Below, piece after piece: positions 11,624-12,493 of a DNA stretch of 12,493 bases. Under the pieces are notes generated by a model. The model was not told where the DNA came from and did not search any database. It saw nothing but the letters and a program-made list of their open reading frames with translations. Positions within the stretch are counted from its first letter, which is position 1, and the number at the start of each line of letters is the position of its first letter. The stretch is taken from positions 1 to 12,493 of the forward strand of contig JAZDOR010000021.1 in the NCBI GenBank assembly GCA_043798435.1, in the 5' to 3' direction. This DNA is from JAGUXG01 sp043798435. GTDB lineage: Bacteria; UBA9089; UBA9088; JAGUXG01. A program made the position numbers and the translations under genes.

Positions 11624-11872
11624 ATGGCTAATACACTTACTTTAGAAAAAATATCTTTTGAGAATATTGTGGATGTAGTTAAGTCTCTTTCATCTGATAA
11701 AAAGATGCAATTACACGATATTCTTGATACGGGTTGGCAAGAGGAATTTGACTGCTCCCTTGCCTCGGTACGAACAAAGATGTCAAAATTTACACCTGAA
11801 GAGATTGATGCAGATATTGATGAGGCACTTACAGAGGTAAGAAAGGAAAGATATGCTCACGGCAGTAATTGA
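11624..11872 (+). CDS. Putative antitoxin partner of a PIN-domain toxin
   Basis: An 82-residue, acidic, helical protein. ATG 11624 is preferred over ATG 11618 because AGAGG at 11611-11615 lies 8 nt before the former and only 2 nt before the latter. The C-terminal FTPEEIDADIDEALTEVRKE (about 56-75) is of a kind often found in small antitoxins preceding COG1569 toxins. No DNA-binding domain is obvious. It overlaps the toxin gene by 20 nt, so translation is coupled, and it has its own promoter. Antitoxin status is inferred mainly from size and position. Confidence 0.7.
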   Translation: MANTLTLEKISFENIVDVVKSLSSDKKMQLHDILDTGWQEEFDCSLASVRTKMSKFTPEEIDADIDEALTEVRKERYAHGSN

Positions 11873-12287
11873 TACTAATCTGTTGATTTCATCAATGATT
11901 AACCCATTTGGTTTTCCTGCAAAGTTGATTAATCTATTGCGTATTGGAAGATTTCAAATAGTTTATTGTCGTGAAATGATAGAGGAGTTTATAGGAGTAA
12001 CTGAACGAGCAAGGTTCTCAAAGAAATATGGAATAACAAGGGAAGAAGTTAATGGTTTATTGAAGATTCTACATGGTAGAGGGAAAGAGATCAGGATTAG
12101 TGGCAATTTACAGCTTTGTCGAGATACAAAAGACGATATGATTCTTGAAACAGCTATTTTAGGAAAAGCAAAATATGTTGTTAGTAGAGATGATGATATT
12201 AAACGAGATTTAGTATTGATTGATGAGTTATCAAAACATAGAGTAGAAATTATTACGGTTAATCAATTTCTGAAAATTCTCGGGTAA
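11853..12287 (+). CDS. PIN-domain toxin, PIN_3/COG1569 type
   Basis: The 144-residue protein is a complete PIN ribonuclease-like domain. Asp7 in AVIDTNLLISSM, Glu44/Glu45 in REMIEEF, Asp94/Asp95 in CRDTKDDMILETAILGKA and Asp113/Asp114 in YVVSRDDDI give the expected acidic cluster. The order DTN...RDxKDD...SRDDD is characteristic of the COG1569 putative toxin family, distinct from the classical VapC at 1540-1941. GAAAGGAAAG precedes the ATG. It overlaps the antitoxin gene by 20 nt and sits next to the decayed DGR and mobile-element cluster. Confidence 0.88.
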   Translation: MLTAVIDTNLLISSMINPFGFPAKLINLLRIGRFQIVYCREMIEEFIGVTERARFSKKYGITREEVNGLLKILHGRGKEIRISGNLQLCRDTKDDMILETAILGKAKYVVSRDDDIKRDLVLIDELSKHRVEIITVNQFLKILG

Positions 12288-12321
12288 AAAAGTAGAAAAC
12301 AGTAAAAAGTTATAAAGTTAA

Positions 12322-12357
12322 AAGTTTATAAAGTTAAAAAAAGAACTTTATGAACTT
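12322..12357 (+). repeat. 14-bp AT-rich inverted repeat after the PIN toxin
   Basis: AAGTTTATAAAGTT and AACTTTATGAACTT pair over 14 positions, one as U-G in plus-strand RNA, around an 8-nt A-rich loop. Further ATAAAGTT and GAACTTTAT copies lie alongside. It could weakly terminate toxin transcription, although no T run follows. Confidence 0.5.
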
Positions 12358-12373
12358 TATGAACTTCAAAAAG

Positions 12374-12493
12374 ATGAAGAAAAGAATACTTCTCCTGAGT
12401 TTAGTTTGCTTCTGGTTAATCCCCTGTCCCTTGTTTTCAGATATGAGTAGCCAAAGCTACAGAATCTCTATCTCTGACCAGAATGCAGGTGGA
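12374..12493 (+). CDS. Secreted protein of unknown function, 5' end only
   Basis: Forty codons are visible before the window ends. They give a basic start and signal peptide (MKKRILLLSLVCFWLIPCPL, likely cleaved after about FS), then SSQSYRISISDQNAGG. The S-x-x-Y-x-I...N-x-GG pattern resembles the N-terminal repeat of cell-surface proteins found in uncultivated phyla, but this is weak evidence. In-frame ATGs at 12350 and 12362 could also be starts; no Shine-Dalgarno separates them, and 12374 gives the best signal peptide. Confidence 0.65.
   Translation, partial: MKKRILLLSLVCFWLIPCPLFSDMSSQSYRISISDQNAGG

Overview
The window looks like chromosomal DNA from an uncultivated, flagellated, Gram-negative-type bacterium. 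It is AT-rich, has strong AGGAGG-type ribosome binding sites on several genes, and carries a very high load of dispersed palindromic repeats. A candidate-phylum genome of the Desantisbacteria/Omnitrophota kind would fit, but that is a guess from style, not a determination.

Layout. Positions 1-4.3 kb (minus strand) hold, in transcription order, a FliY/FliN-type flagellar switch protein, FliO, YajC, an AbrB/VapB-VapC toxin-antitoxin pair and a membrane-anchored von Willebrand factor A protein. Positions 4.65-7.8 kb (plus strand) hold a three-gene importer of the BtuFCD/FecBCDE type: binding protein, FecCD permease and ATPase. Repeats separate these genes and in places supply gene ends or signal peptides. 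Positions 7.8-8.6 kb contain no gene. They hold a strong promoter, a GA microsatellite with a terminator-like hairpin (a second copy lies at 1.36-1.46 kb), nested palindromes and a miniature mobile element.

Positions 8.6-11.5 kb are the most interesting part: a diversity-generating retroelement (DGR). It has a secreted collagen-like/DUF1566 target gene ending in a variable repeat (VR), an Avd-type four-helix-bundle gene, and an asparagine-codon-rich template repeat (TR). VR and TR differ at 19 positions of 112, and 18 of these are adenines in TR. The reverse transcriptase is broken: the first ~44 codons and the last ~83 codons are recognisable, but the whole catalytic middle is gone and a mobile element carrying a GxxExxY gene sits in its place. 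A second, 153-bp inverted-repeat element with an 11-bp duplication sits between TR and the RT start. The target gene has an in-frame amber codon after its signal peptide and N-terminal domain, so this DGR has either died recently or depends on an RT encoded elsewhere.

Positions 11.57-12.29 kb hold a second toxin-antitoxin pair (PIN_3/COG1569 type) with a near-consensus promoter. The window ends inside the start of a secreted protein gene.
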